A stretch of DNA of 64,000 nt, taken from contig NZ_WJYA01000004.1 in assembly GCF_009709615.1 (NCBI RefSeq), positions 62,001 through 126,000 of the forward strand, in the 5' to 3' direction. Shown in pieces: positions 45,192-56,100 of the stretch. The notes under the pieces are model-generated. The model worked only from the letters and a program-made list of their open reading frames with translations, was not told where the DNA came from and did no database searches. Each line of letters begins with the position of its first letter. Position 1 is the stretch's first letter. A program made the translations under genes and the position numbers. The stretch is from Winogradskyella ouciana (lineage in GTDB: Bacteria; Bacteroidota; Bacteroidia; Flavobacteriales; Flavobacteriaceae).

Positions 45192-45770
45192 TTATTTATA
45201 AAAATTCATTTCGTCTATATAATGCCACACATTATCGGATAACATGGGACGAACATTTCTTCCCGCTTTTATTTCTTGTCGTATAAACGTCGAAGACAGC
45301 TCCATTATTGGCGCAGAAATGTTAAAAATTTTCGGATGATTGTTAAATTTTGTGTTCACCTTACCATCTGACAATCTAGGGTAAACATAAATGTTGTAAT
45401 TTTCTAAAATAAGTTCATAGTTTTTCCACTTATGAAAATGTTTTAGATTGTCCTCTCCCATAATCAATGAGAACTCATGCTCAGGAAATTTTTCACCGAG
45501 ATAAGTGAGTGTATCTATAGTATAGTTGGGCTGCTTTAGCCCAAACTCAATATCGCTAGGTCTTAATTTTGTATAATCTTTGGTCGCTCTGTAAACCATC
45601 TCTAATCTTTGATGATTATCCAGTAAACTACTTTTTGTTTTAAAAGGACTTTGAGGTGTCACTACGAACCAGACCTGGTCTAGATCACTATGCTCTGCTA
45701 AATGATTTGCAATAGTTAAATGACCAATGTGAATAGGGTTAAATGTTCCGAAGTATAGACCAATTTTCAT
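45192..45770 (-). CDS. nadD: Nicotinate-nucleotide adenylyltransferase
   Basis: The 192-residue protein has the nucleotidyltransferase motifs GTFNPIHIGHL and SSTFIRQEIKAGRN, with LIMGEDNLKHFHKW and LRPSDIEFGLKQPNYTIDTL in between. It adenylates nicotinate mononucleotide for NAD+ synthesis. It is the last gene of yicC-gmk-nadD, a common flavobacterial order. Confidence 0.96.
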   Translation of the reverse strand: MKIGLYFGTFNPIHIGHLTIANHLAEHSDLDQVWFVVTPQSPFKTKSSLLDNHQRLEMVYRATKDYTKLRPSDIEFGLKQPNYTIDTLTYLGEKFPEHEFSLIMGEDNLKHFHKWKNYELILENYNIYVYPRLSDGKVNTKFNNHPKIFNISAPIMELSSTFIRQEIKAGRNVRPMLSDNVWHYIDEMNFYK

Positions 45771-45794
45771 TATCAGCTAAATTTATTTCAGTAT

Positions 45795-46385
45795 CTATTC
45801 ATTTATAAAGTCAGAAACCAATTTATAAGCATTCTCCAAAGCTTCATCTAGGTTAGAATTGATTACAATTTCATCAAATAGTGGAGCAGTGGCCAATTCT
45901 GCTGGCGCTTTTGCTACACGCATGCTTATTTTTTCCTCGCTTTCCTCGCCACGATCTTTTAAACGTCTTACTAATTCGTTTAGGTCTGGTGGTTTTACAA
46001 ATACTGCTAAAGTTTGCTCTGGGAATTTACGTTTAATACGTAAGCCTCCAGACACATCAATATCAAAAATAACATGCTTTCCTTTAGCCCATATACGAGC
46101 AACTTCTGTCTTTAGTGTACCATAGAAGTTATCGCGATAGACTTCTTCCCATTCTAAAAACTCATCATTTTTTATCCTGTTTTTAAATTCTTTTAAGGAG
46201 AGGTAATAATAATCTTTACCATGAATTTCATTGCCACGTTTTTCGCGCGAAGTTGCTGAGATTGAAAACTCTAAATTTAATTCTGGTTGCTTTAATAAAT
46301 GCCTAACAATAGTCGTTTTTCCAGAGCCTGATGGTGCTGAAAACACAATGAGCTTACCTTGTTTTTTGGTTTTAATTTCTGACAT
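45795..46385 (-). CDS. gmk: Guanylate kinase
   Basis: The 196-residue protein has the P-loop SGSGKTTIVR, SATSREKRGNEIHGKDYYYLS and the lid DRGEESEEKISMRV. It phosphorylates GMP to GDP. It lies between yicC and nadD with short gaps (15 and 24 bases). Confidence 0.97.
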   Translation of the reverse strand: MSEIKTKKQGKLIVFSAPSGSGKTTIVRHLLKQPELNLEFSISATSREKRGNEIHGKDYYYLSLKEFKNRIKNDEFLEWEEVYRDNFYGTLKTEVARIWAKGKHVIFDIDVSGGLRIKRKFPEQTLAVFVKPPDLNELVRRLKDRGEESEEKISMRVAKAPAELATAPLFDEIVINSNLDEALENAYKLVSDFINE

Positions 46386-46400
46386 TGACTAAAAATTTTA

Positions 46401-47258
46401 TTAAAGGACGTTCAATAACTGTTCCTTAATTTTTTCTAGCTCATCTTTCATCTGTACAACCAATTTTTGCATAGGCGCATGATTGGATTTTGAGCCTATG
46501 GTATTAATTTCCCTTCCAATTTCTTGAGAAATGAACCCTAGTTTTTTTCCGTTGGAATCATCAGAATTTAAGGCTTTTTCAAAATAATCTAAATGATTTT
46601 CCAATCTTACTTTTTCTTCGGTGATATCAAATTTTTCGATATAATATACGAGCTCTTGTTCAAAACGGTTTTCATCCACTTTTTCCTTAATATCTGCAAT
46701 ACCTTTTTCCAATCTTGCTCTTACACCATCAATACGATCTGGATCCATAGCAATAACTTCTTCCAACAAACGTCTAAGAGTGACAATTCTATCTAAAAAA
46801 TCTTGTTTTAGAGTAGCACCTTCGTCTTTTCTGTAGGCAACAATTTTAGAGACAGAATCATTAATGCCATTGGCAATTAAGGTCCATTCTTCTTCATCAA
46901 TGTCATCTCGTTCTGTCGTAACCGCATCTGGTAAACGGATTGCCATTTTAAGTAATTCTGTAGTATCACCATCAACAACATCCTTTAGTTGTTTGATGTA
47001 TTCTTTTACTACAGTCTTATTGATTTGAGAACTTGTGTCTTCACCTGTGATTTCAACATAGAGCGAAAAATCCACCTTTCCACGTACCAGATGCTTTGCT
47101 ATTAGCTTTCTAATTTCGAGCTCTTTTGCTCGGTACATCGATGGCATACGTGCATTTATGTCTAAATTCTTGCTATTCAGTGATTTTAGTTCTATAGATA
47201 TTTTTTTGGTTGGGAGTTGCAGAACAGATTTCCCATAACCAGTCATAGATTGTATCAT
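46401..47258 (-). CDS. YicC/YloC family endoribonuclease
   Basis: The protein shows the family's N-terminal MIQSMTGYGKSVLQLP, LKSLNSKNLDINARMPSMY, and the conserved C-terminal GKKLGFISQEIGREINTIGSKSNHAPMQKLVVQMKDELEKIKEQ. YicC-like enzymes are hexameric RNases implicated in sRNA turnover. The Met at 47256-47258 is used because a -7 element (47283-47290) puts the transcript start downstream of the alternate Met at 47285. Confidence 0.92.
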   Translation of the reverse strand: MIQSMTGYGKSVLQLPTKKISIELKSLNSKNLDINARMPSMYRAKELEIRKLIAKHLVRGKVDFSLYVEITGEDTSSQINKTVVKEYIKQLKDVVDGDTTELLKMAIRLPDAVTTERDDIDEEEWTLIANGINDSVSKIVAYRKDEGATLKQDFLDRIVTLRRLLEEVIAMDPDRIDGVRARLEKGIADIKEKVDENRFEQELVYYIEKFDITEEKVRLENHLDYFEKALNSDDSNGKKLGFISQEIGREINTIGSKSNHAPMQKLVVQMKDELEKIKEQLLNVL

Positions 47259-47282
47259 TAATACGATGCGATTAAAGTTGCG

Positions 47283-47290
47283 CAAAGGTA
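47283..47290 (-). promoter_or_regulatory. -7 element for the yicC operon
   Basis: TACCTTTG on the minus strand matches TAnnTTTG, 25 bases before the chosen yicC start; no clear -33. Confidence 0.4.
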
Positions 47291-47334
47291 CAAAAATGAA
47301 TGTTTAACGCGCTATTTAAATAGTTTGAAAAGTA

Positions 47335-47366
47335 TTGAGGTGACCCAAGAGACTTTTATAACTTTG
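47335..47366 (+). promoter_or_regulatory. Promoter of the thioesterase gene
   Basis: TTG (47335-47337), 21 bases, TAACTTTG (47359-47366), 24 bases before the start codon. Confidence 0.5.
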
Positions 47367-47390
47367 CGTTTTTGATCTGAAAAACAATTT

Positions 47391-47870
47391 ATGTACAAAA
47401 AACAGTTTGAAATCCGTTGGAGTGATGTAGATGCCAATGCCCATTTAGCAAATTCTGCCTATACCAATTTTATGAGTCATACTAGAATGGCTTTTTTTGC
47501 CGAATATGGCTTTTCTATGCCCGAAATTAAAAAACACAATATTGGTCCGGTAGTATTTTATGAGCACATGTATTATTTTAAAGAATCTTTTCTTGGCGCA
47601 CCCATTACTGTGACCATTGAAGTGTCTGGCATAAGTGAAGATGGTATGCTTTTTATGTTTGAGCATAATTTCTATGATACTGAAGGAAACAATTTAGCTC
47701 ATTGCGAAATGCAAGGAGGTTGGATAGACCTTAAGGCTAGAAAACTTACAGGTTTGCCAGAATTTTTATTAGAGTTGGCGCATAAATTTCCAAAGTCTGA
47801 AAGTTTTAAAGTGCTTACAAAAGAAGACACACGTAAGCATGGTGTAAGGCCGAAGCCACTAGAAGTTTGA
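47391..47870 (+). CDS. Acyl-CoA thioesterase, hotdog (4HBT) fold
   Basis: The 159-residue protein has the 4HBT opening QFEIRWSDVDANAHLANSAYTNF, where Asp and His are catalytic, and continues with VVFYEHMYYFKESFLGAPITV and FMFEHNFYDTEGN. It hydrolyses acyl-CoA thioesters; chain specificity is unknown. Monocistronic. Confidence 0.88.
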   Translation: MYKKQFEIRWSDVDANAHLANSAYTNFMSHTRMAFFAEYGFSMPEIKKHNIGPVVFYEHMYYFKESFLGAPITVTIEVSGISEDGMLFMFEHNFYDTEGNNLAHCEMQGGWIDLKARKLTGLPEFLLELAHKFPKSESFKVLTKEDTRKHGVRPKPLEV

Positions 47871-47871
47871 A

Positions 47872-49008
47872 TTATTTAAACGGCTGATGCTGTTTAAATC
47901 GTTTTATAGCCGCACCACTTCTCTGAATAATAGGCTTAAGTATTTGATTAGGCAGATAATGTTTATGCCTAATGTAACAAGTAAGCTGCACAGGTTCTGC
48001 ACCAATCGTACTTTTTATTTCAGAGGCTGTTCTGCCCAGATTAATCTGTTTTGATTTAGTTTGTAATCCCAGCCTAATGTAGTCGTTGAGTATTCTGGGA
48101 TAAATGGAAAACTCTCTATTTTTAGTGTAATCTAAGCCAATAAAATGAGCATCTAGATTAGCTCCGTTTTGCATAGCGGATAAAAACCCAACCAATACGT
48201 TATTTAAAAAGTACCCTTTTACAATAAACTTATCCTTAAATGTATTTTTGAGATGGATATAAGTGTCTAAATTTAAGATTTGAGCATTAAAGTCGGCATT
48301 ATCAATAGTGTTTTGATATAATTTTTGAAGCTCCTCTTTATAGCTCTCAATATCTTCCTCCGTGAAGAACTTTGCTTCGAGAGGTTCACTTTTAGCATCA
48401 GCTCTATTCGCTTTTACTCTGTATTTAGATTTTAATGCATTGAGGTAATCGGTGAATGACTTCCATTCTGGTTTTAAACTTATCACCATATTGGGTTCAA
48501 CATGCATTGGCACATAGCCAAATGTTTTAAGATGCTCAGTAATGTAAAGTGATTCGTTTATAAAATCCTTCACAAAAATGGCGTTCATTCGCTTTTTGCA
48601 TTTTAATTGCCTAATACTTTGGGCAAGTGCTTCAAAGGTTTCTATTTTTGGTTCACCTGTTTTTAAAAACGTGCCATATTCACCACTTAAAAACACGTTG
48701 CCACAAAAAAGAATTCGGACTTTGCTATTACAAAATAACCAGTTAAAAAAACGTTTTATCCAAGGGAGTAAACGTGTATTTTTTGTTATGGTTTCAACAC
48801 CAATGGTAACAATTTGGGTATTGCCAAATGCTACGGCTTTACCTTTTTTTAGAATGAAGATGTAGTTAAAGTCAATATCTGTATTTGCAATCTCAAACGC
48901 TTTTAAAAACTCTGAGGAATAATAAATGTTTGAAGTACAGCCCAAGCTTTCCCAATAGGATTCTGGAATCGCATCTACGGCTTCAAACATTTCAGATTTA
49001 AAAGACAA
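47872..49008 (-). CDS. GNAT/FemAB-like acyltransferase fold protein
   Basis: The 378-residue protein has a peptidoglycan-bridge or GNAT-like arrangement in its C-terminal half: MVISLKPEWKSFTDYLNALKSKYR, FIVKGYFLNNVLVGFLSAM, LDAHFIGLDYTKNREFSIYPRILNDYIRLGL and INLGRTASEIKSTIG. These match the double-GNAT FemAB type. Substrate is unknown. It follows the EamA transporter by one base, so the two are one transcript with the ArsC-like gene. Confidence 0.75.
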   Translation of the reverse strand: MSFKSEMFEAVDAIPESYWESLGCTSNIYYSSEFLKAFEIANTDIDFNYIFILKKGKAVAFGNTQIVTIGVETITKNTRLLPWIKRFFNWLFCNSKVRILFCGNVFLSGEYGTFLKTGEPKIETFEALAQSIRQLKCKKRMNAIFVKDFINESLYITEHLKTFGYVPMHVEPNMVISLKPEWKSFTDYLNALKSKYRVKANRADAKSEPLEAKFFTEEDIESYKEELQKLYQNTIDNADFNAQILNLDTYIHLKNTFKDKFIVKGYFLNNVLVGFLSAMQNGANLDAHFIGLDYTKNREFSIYPRILNDYIRLGLQTKSKQINLGRTASEIKSTIGAEPVQLTCYIRHKHYLPNQILKPIIQRSGAAIKRFKQHQPFK

Positions 49009-49009
49009 A

Positions 49010-49903
49010 TCAGTGAATCTTTTTGGGTTTAAATGATACGAGATACACTCCTGTAAAAATTAAAATCATAGCAAAAATCTTAATGGCATCAATGTTGTCT
49101 GCACCCATTGTTATAGCAAATAAACCAGCAATTACAGGTTGAAGATAAATAAATATACCAACAGTTGATGCTTTTAGCTTATTAAGTGCTAATGGATTTA
49201 ACAAGTAGGTACCAAAGGTGGCACCTAAAATTACAAATAAGACTGAGAATGTAATATATGGTGTAAACGATTGCCACTGTACCTCTTGTAATTCTTTATA
49301 ACCAAAAGGAATAAGAATAATTAACCCAAACAAAAATAACCACTTAATAAATGAAAAAGGGTGGTATTTCGCTGTTAATTTTTTGATTAATATGACATAA
49401 ATACTATACGAAATGGCATTTAAAAAAATAAGCAAATTTCCCAATGGCACATTGTCTCCTGTTCTAATAGATTTACCATAAATGGTTAACGCTAAAGCAC
49501 CGCAAAGTGCTAAGACAATGCCGACAATTTTTAATGAAGTAATTTTTTCCTTTAAAACATAAGCCGATAGAATTAAAATAATAACTGGTGTAATAGTCAT
49601 TATCGCGGAGGCATGGATTGGTGATGTGAATTCCAATCCTTTAAAAAAGAATAACATATTGATGACCACGCCAAACAACGCAGCTGCAAAAAGTTTTATA
49701 AAATCTTTTTTTTCAATTTTTTGTTGAGGTACAATTAGGCTTAAAAGCCAAAATAAAACAGTTGCTCCCGTTACTCTTAATAGTACAAAGCCGAAAGGCT
49801 TAATGTAGTTTTCATTCATTACGGCTTTTGCTATAGTGTAATTAAGTCCGTATAGCAGTTGTACCATGAAAAGCGCAAAAATGGCAAAAGCTCTACTATT
49901 CAT
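49010..49903 (-). CDS. EamA family (DMT) transporter
   Basis: The 297-residue protein has ten predicted transmembrane helices in two EamA repeats (AIFALFMVQLLYGLNYTIAK, SPIHASAIMTITPVIILI; then FLNAISYSIYVILIKKL, LKASTVGIFIYLQPVIAGLF). It exports or imports small metabolites; substrate unknown. It overlaps the ArsC-like gene by 8 bases. Confidence 0.9.
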   Translation of the reverse strand: MNSRAFAIFALFMVQLLYGLNYTIAKAVMNENYIKPFGFVLLRVTGATVLFWLLSLIVPQQKIEKKDFIKLFAAALFGVVINMLFFFKGLEFTSPIHASAIMTITPVIILILSAYVLKEKITSLKIVGIVLALCGALALTIYGKSIRTGDNVPLGNLLIFLNAISYSIYVILIKKLTAKYHPFSFIKWLFLFGLIILIPFGYKELQEVQWQSFTPYITFSVLFVILGATFGTYLLNPLALNKLKASTVGIFIYLQPVIAGLFAITMGADNIDAIKIFAMILIFTGVYLVSFKPKKIH

Positions 49904-50249
49904 CTAAAGCTTGTTTTGCAGATGCCACTGTTTTTTTGGAATTGCCTATAAAAATCTGATCGTTAAAGATGATAACAGGCCGTTTTAAAAAAGTGTAATG
50001 TTTTAGAATATGATTTTTGTAATCTTCTTCTGTTAGGTTTTTATTTTTTAGATCAAGTTCCTTATAAAGTCTAGCGCGTTTACTAAAGAGGCTTTCATAA
50101 CTATTTGTAAGGCTTCTCATATTTTCAAGTTGACTTTGAGTTATAGCTTCTGTTTTTATATCCTGAAGGTGAAAATCACTAGATAAATCAAGCTCATTTA
50201 TAATTCTCATACAAGTATTGCAAGTGCTTAGATAAAATACTTTTTTCAT
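49896..50249 (-). CDS. ArsC/Spx-family thioredoxin-fold protein
   Basis: The 117-residue protein begins KVFYLSTCNTCMRIINEL, with a CxxC thiol pair, and has the ArsC-family YKNHILKHYTFLKRPVIIFNDQIFIG. Homologues are annotated as arsenate reductase or the Spx/MgsR type. With a CxxC in place of the single ArsC Cys, a redox role is more likely than arsenate reduction. First of a three-gene operon. Confidence 0.8.
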   Translation of the reverse strand: MKKVFYLSTCNTCMRIINELDLSSDFHLQDIKTEAITQSQLENMRSLTNSYESLFSKRARLYKELDLKNKNLTEEDYKNHILKHYTFLKRPVIIFNDQIFIGNSKKTVASAKQALDE

Positions 50250-50371
50250 GTTATTAGTCCCTTAATTATATTTGAAATACAAAGTAAATTTATTTAATCC
50301 TAAAAAGGATTACTTTTAGAAAATAAAGCACAATATTATATTTTTACCCGCTCAAAAATCGATTGTCAGTA

Positions 50372-51619
50372 ATGGAATATTATTCAATAGCAACAATTTT
50401 AATAGTGCTCTCGGGCATTTTTGGTTATATCAATGTAAAGTTCTTAAAACTTCCAATTACTATTGGTTTAATGGTAATTACCATTGTATTTACAGCAGTT
50501 GTGGTTGCCATTGCACAGTTTAATGACACACTACTTCTGCAAGAAAGAGCATTCATTAATAGCATAGATTTTGAAACGGTTCTGTTGGATATAATGTTGA
50601 GTTTTCTACTCTTTGCAGGCGCGCTGCATACTAATTTTCAGCAATTAAAAATTCAAAGAGGACCAATTCTAGCATTTGCCACTTTAGGGGTTTTAATGTC
50701 TACCTTTTTGGTGGGAGTAATTATGTTCTTTGTACTGCAATGGATGAATTTGAATGTTGATTTTATTTACTGTCTATTATTTGGGGCATTAATTTCTCCT
50801 ACCGACCCTATTGCCGTTTTAGGAATATTAAAAAAGGCAGGCGCACCCAAAAAATTAGAAACTAAGATTGTGGGTGAATCCTTATTTAATGATGGAGTAG
50901 GTGTAGTGATATTCTTAACCATATTTGCCATTGCAGCTAAGCCTGAAGCGGCTGTAGAGTTTTCATCTATAGCGACCTTATTTGGTCAAGAAGTTATAGG
51001 TGGATTGATTTTGGGCTTAGTTTTAGGCTGGATAACATATCGATTAATGCGTTCTATTGACAATTATGAGGTAGAAGTTATTCTTACTATTGCAACAGTA
51101 ATGGGAGGTACTATGTTAGCGCATAAGTTTCATTTATCCGCACCTTTGGCCATGGTAACAGCTGGTTTAATTGTCGGAAACGATACTGTAAGAAATTCGG
51201 CAATGTCTGAAACTACCGAAATCTACGTTGATAAATTCTGGGAGCTTATAGATGTATTATTAAATACTGTTTTGTTTGTAATGATTGGTATGGAAATGCT
51301 AGTCTTAACTTTAGAAGGAAAATACATTTATGCAGGCTTATTGGCGATACCAATTATTTTAATGTGTCGTTATATTTCATTGTGGCTACCTATAAAATTC
51401 TTTTCTAAACGTTTAGATTTTGTGCCAAAAACTAACCTTATTATGACTTGGGGAGGACTACGTGGAGGGATTTCAATTGCGTTAGCGCTTAGTTTGTCAG
51501 AGGAAATGCATAGAGAGCTATTTCTGGTGATAACTTACATTGTGGTAATTGTATCTATAGTAGGTCAAGGTTTAACTGTAGAACCTATTATAAAGCGATT
51601 GACAAGACCCAAAGTTTAA
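50372..51619 (+). CDS. Na+/H+ antiporter, CPA1 family
   Basis: The 415-residue membrane protein has a dozen or so helices with the transport motif GALISPTDPIAVLGIL (Asp in a broken helix), VGESLFNDGVGVVIF and TWGGLRGGISIALALSL. It exchanges Na+ or K+ for protons. The ATG at 50372 is chosen over a TTG three codons earlier. Overlap of 4 bases with the convergent gene. Confidence 0.93.
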   Translation: MEYYSIATILIVLSGIFGYINVKFLKLPITIGLMVITIVFTAVVVAIAQFNDTLLLQERAFINSIDFETVLLDIMLSFLLFAGALHTNFQQLKIQRGPILAFATLGVLMSTFLVGVIMFFVLQWMNLNVDFIYCLLFGALISPTDPIAVLGILKKAGAPKKLETKIVGESLFNDGVGVVIFLTIFAIAAKPEAAVEFSSIATLFGQEVIGGLILGLVLGWITYRLMRSIDNYEVEVILTIATVMGGTMLAHKFHLSAPLAMVTAGLIVGNDTVRNSAMSETTEIYVDKFWELIDVLLNTVLFVMIGMEMLVLTLEGKYIYAGLLAIPIILMCRYISLWLPIKFFSKRLDFVPKTNLIMTWGGLRGGISIALALSLSEEMHRELFLVITYIVVIVSIVGQGLTVEPIIKRLTRPKV

Positions 51620-52335
51620 TGTACTTTAAGCAAAGACTCAACTTCATTAAAAGGGATGACAAATTCTGTATAACCTTGGTCGTAAGAAGCTACTTCATAG
51701 ACATTATAGAGTAAAACCAAACCATCTTCACTAAAACCAATATTTTCTGGTAGTTGAAAAGGCTTTCCAAAGAAGAAATCTTCCATTTTTATTTGTTCGC
51801 TATCTCTATCAAGAGACTTTACAAAGTGTGATTTAGCTATAACTTTAAAATCTTTCAAATTCTCGATTATATCTTTTTGATTGAGAACCTCACCTGTTTT
51901 TGCATTGAGGTTTAAGAATTTTATTTTGTCATTTCCGTGTGCGCCACCTTTAAATTCGTAAGTACTGACAGCAAGAGTAATAACCTCGTCAGATTGATAA
52001 ATTTTTTCTGTTTCAATATGCAGCTCCCAAACAGGCTCAGAGGCATCAGGAAAGTCTTTTTTAAAGTTTGTAAACTCTGAATTGAAATCTTTTAAAATGG
52101 ACTCAAGGTTCGTCTTTTTTGTTGCATCACTTAATGTGGTAATTATCGCTTCCTCAATCTTAAAATTAATGGTTTTACTTAGCTCATTTTTGCCAATAGC
52201 TTTATCATAAATCACGGAAATGTCAGCTTCGTAAGTATTGTTAATTTCAGTTGTTTCAAATACAACAGGTTTAAATTCCGAATCGCAGGAACTCAACAGA
52301 AATAAAAAAACGAAAAAAGGCAGTAATCGCTTCAA
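51616..52335 (-). CDS. DUF3298/RsiV-like lipoprotein
   Basis: The 239-residue protein has a lipobox (FLLSSCDSE), a DUF4163-like domain, then a DUF3298-like domain with TYEFKGGAHGNDKIKFLNLNAKTGEVL and FSEDGLVLLYNVYEVASYDQG. RsiV-like domains bind lysozyme or related enzymes in other phyla, but here no linked sigma factor is present. Function unknown. Confidence 0.82.
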   Translation of the reverse strand: MKRLLPFFVFLFLLSSCDSEFKPVVFETTEINNTYEADISVIYDKAIGKNELSKTINFKIEEAIITTLSDATKKTNLESILKDFNSEFTNFKKDFPDASEPVWELHIETEKIYQSDEVITLAVSTYEFKGGAHGNDKIKFLNLNAKTGEVLNQKDIIENLKDFKVIAKSHFVKSLDRDSEQIKMEDFFFGKPFQLPENIGFSEDGLVLLYNVYEVASYDQGYTEFVIPFNEVESLLKVH

Positions 52336-52381
52336 GAATCTTGTGTTTTAGTTAATCATACCATAAAGGTATTGCATAGAA

Positions 52382-52411
52382 TTGAATAGAACGCATAATC
52401 CCTTAAATTTG
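52382..52411 (+). promoter_or_regulatory. Consensus promoter of cystathionine gamma-synthase
   Basis: TTG (52382-52384), exactly 19 bases, then TAAATTTG (52404-52411). The start would be about 15 bases before the coding region, leaving no room for a riboswitch. Confidence 0.7.
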
Positions 52412-52433
52412 TTGTAATATAAAAATGCACTTC

Positions 52434-53573
52434 ATGAAATTCAATACAAAAGTAATACACGGAGGTCAGGAGCACGATCCTGCATACGGATCTGTAATGC
52501 CACCAATATATCAAACAACAACCTATGCACAATCCACACCCGGAGGACATAAAGGTTACGAATATTCGAGAACACACAACCCAACCCGCAATACACTAGA
52601 AAATGCCTTTGCTAGTATAGAAAATGGTAATTATGGATTAGCATTTGGCTCTGGTTTGGCGGCAATAGATGCAATTCTAAAATTATTGCAACCAGGCGAC
52701 GAAGTGGTTTCTACAAACGATTTGTATGGTGGCACCTATCGTCTATTTACTAAGATATATGAAAATTTCGGAATAAAGTTTCATTTCATTGGAATGGAAA
52801 ATACCAGTAGAATAGAAGAATATATTACACCAGACACCAAACTTATTTGGGTAGAAACACCAACGAATCCAATGATGAATATTATAGATATCGTTGCGGT
52901 TTCAAAAATTGCCAAAAAGAACGATGTGTTATTGGCAGTTGACAATACTTTTGCCACTCCGTACCTACAAAGACCTTTGGATTTGGGTGCTGACATTGTA
53001 ATGCACTCTGCAACCAAATATTTAGGTGGTCATAGTGATGTGGTAATGGGAGCATTAGTGGTTAAGGACAAAGATTTAGCAGATAAACTTTATTTTATTC
53101 AGAATGCTAGCGGCGCAATCTGTGGGCCACAAGACTCGTTTTTAGTTTTAAGAGGAATTAAAACACTTCATATACGTATGCAAAGACATTGCGAAAACGG
53201 TAAAGCTATAGCAATCTATTTGGCTAATCATCCAAAAATTGAAAACGTGTACTGGCCAGGTTTTGAAAGCCACCCTAATTTTGAGGTTGCAAAATCTCAA
53301 ATGGATGATTTTGGAGGTATGGTCTCTTTTACGACTAAAGGAAACAACTATGAAGAAGCTATTAGAATTGTTGAGAATCTTAAAATATTCACTTTAGCAG
53401 AATCTCTTGGTGGTGTAGAATCTTTAGCTGGTCATCCAGCGAGTATGACACATGCTAGCATTCCTAAAGAAGAACGCGAAAAAACAGGAATAGTGGACTC
53501 ATTAATCAGACTCAGTGTAGGAATTGAAGACGAAGGTGATTTAATAGCAGATTTAGAACAAGCCATAGGCTAG
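52434..53573 (+). CDS. Cystathionine gamma-synthase or related PLP enzyme
   Basis: The 379-residue protein belongs to the Cys/Met metabolism PLP family: KFNTKVIHGGQEHDPAYGSV, YEYSRTHNPTR, GLAFGSGLAAI and the PLP Lys in MHSATKYLGGHSDVVMGA. The C-terminal ESLGGVESLAGHPASMTHAS and RLSVGIED are typical. It makes cystathionine or homocysteine; lyase activity cannot be excluded. The start is the ATG at 52434 (MKFNTKVI), one of two in-frame ATGs. Confidence 0.9.
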   Translation: MKFNTKVIHGGQEHDPAYGSVMPPIYQTTTYAQSTPGGHKGYEYSRTHNPTRNTLENAFASIENGNYGLAFGSGLAAIDAILKLLQPGDEVVSTNDLYGGTYRLFTKIYENFGIKFHFIGMENTSRIEEYITPDTKLIWVETPTNPMMNIIDIVAVSKIAKKNDVLLAVDNTFATPYLQRPLDLGADIVMHSATKYLGGHSDVVMGALVVKDKDLADKLYFIQNASGAICGPQDSFLVLRGIKTLHIRMQRHCENGKAIAIYLANHPKIENVYWPGFESHPNFEVAKSQMDDFGGMVSFTTKGNNYEEAIRIVENLKIFTLAESLGGVESLAGHPASMTHASIPKEEREKTGIVDSLIRLSVGIEDEGDLIADLEQAIG

Positions 53574-53604
53574 TTACTTCGCATCACAAAAAACATATTA
53601 TATT

Positions 53605-54408
53605 CTAGTCTAAATAATAGATATACCCAAAGTTGAGCCATAAATTCCAGTCGTTGTTTTTGTTAGAAGGTAATTTATGATTTAGACCATCTATAAAGTC
53701 ATTAAAATAATATTGCCAACGAAGTTCTAAAAATAAATCTGAAAGTATAGTGAGCTTATATCGGGTTCCTATACTCGCAACAACGGACCAAGTTGATCCA
53801 GACTCGTTGCTAACAAATGGGTCACCACCAGAAGCAGCTCCCCAAGGGTTATAAAAATTGCTGTTGTTTAATATATTGCCATCACCATAGGTAGTTTCTA
53901 CAGATGGGTTGTAGGATACAAAGTGTGCTCCAAGCGCACCAAAAGGGGCAAAAGAATAAGCACCAGCTGAGAAAGCTCTAATACTTCTAGGGAAATACTC
54001 AAGTTGCATACCTATGTCCCAGTTTTGGGCTTCACCAGTATGCTGTCTTAGTCGTTCAGCATCTTGACTTGTTCTAGAGTCATCCACCCATTTTCCAAAG
54101 TGGTTTAACGAAGTCTTATTCCAAGAAATTTCACTTCGTATTTTAAAGTGGTCATTCCAATATGTGTCGGTAGAATAACAGTTACAGTCAGCACGATAGG
54201 CAAAATTAATGTAGTGAACAATACCTACGGCAATACCAGTATTCCCTGAATTAGTTTCAAAATCTTTTCTAACTCCAAAATCAGATTGGAAAGCAACAGC
54301 ACCTACAAAAGCACCGATTTCATGAGAGAAGCCCAACTGGGCAGAAGTAGTTTGCACTGAAAAAGCAAGCACAAACAAAAGAAATAGTTTTTTTAAGTGT
54401 ATTGCCAT
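53605..54408 (-). CDS. Outer-membrane barrel protein of a flavobacterial family
   Basis: The 267-residue protein has a signal peptide (VQTTSAQ), then strongly aromatic barrel strands: FSHEIGAFVGAVAFQSDFG, IGVSRS-like GIVHYINFAYRADCNCY, and the final NLWLNFGYIYYLD. It resembles what I recall annotated as the THC0290_0291 family, which is only a name. Often next to glutamate dehydrogenase in flavobacteria, as here. Function unknown. Confidence 0.72.
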   Translation of the reverse strand: MAIHLKKLFLLFVLAFSVQTTSAQLGFSHEIGAFVGAVAFQSDFGVRKDFETNSGNTGIAVGIVHYINFAYRADCNCYSTDTYWNDHFKIRSEISWNKTSLNHFGKWVDDSRTSQDAERLRQHTGEAQNWDIGMQLEYFPRSIRAFSAGAYSFAPFGALGAHFVSYNPSVETTYGDGNILNNSNFYNPWGAASGGDPFVSNESGSTWSVVASIGTRYKLTILSDLFLELRWQYYFNDFIDGLNHKLPSNKNNDWNLWLNFGYIYYLD

Positions 54409-54607
54409 ATAACTCTATCTAAAAATTTGAAGCTCTTATCGAACAAATATATAAAAACTCGACGAACTACAAAATAAAACGGACAAAATGCATTTTTCTT
54501 GTTAGGGATAAGAATTTTACTGCAATTCTGAAATATTGAAAAAATAATTGAGAATATAAAAAAAATGAATGGTTATTTTTATAGATAACGTATCTTTATG
54601 CCCTTAA

Positions 54608-55978
<1,371 letters not shown>

Positions 55979-56005
55979 TTCTTTATAAATAATACTTCAG
56001 TACTG

Positions 56006-56034
56006 GCCTCCATGTTTTTATGGAGGCTTTTTTT
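56006..56034 (+). terminator. Intrinsic terminator after gdhA
   Basis: GCCTCCAT/ATGGAGGC with a short loop and seven T. Confidence 0.85.
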
Positions 56035-56100
56035 ATGACATAATATATGATTACCACCATATTATCGTTACTATTAATATATTTGAGCAAACAATTTATA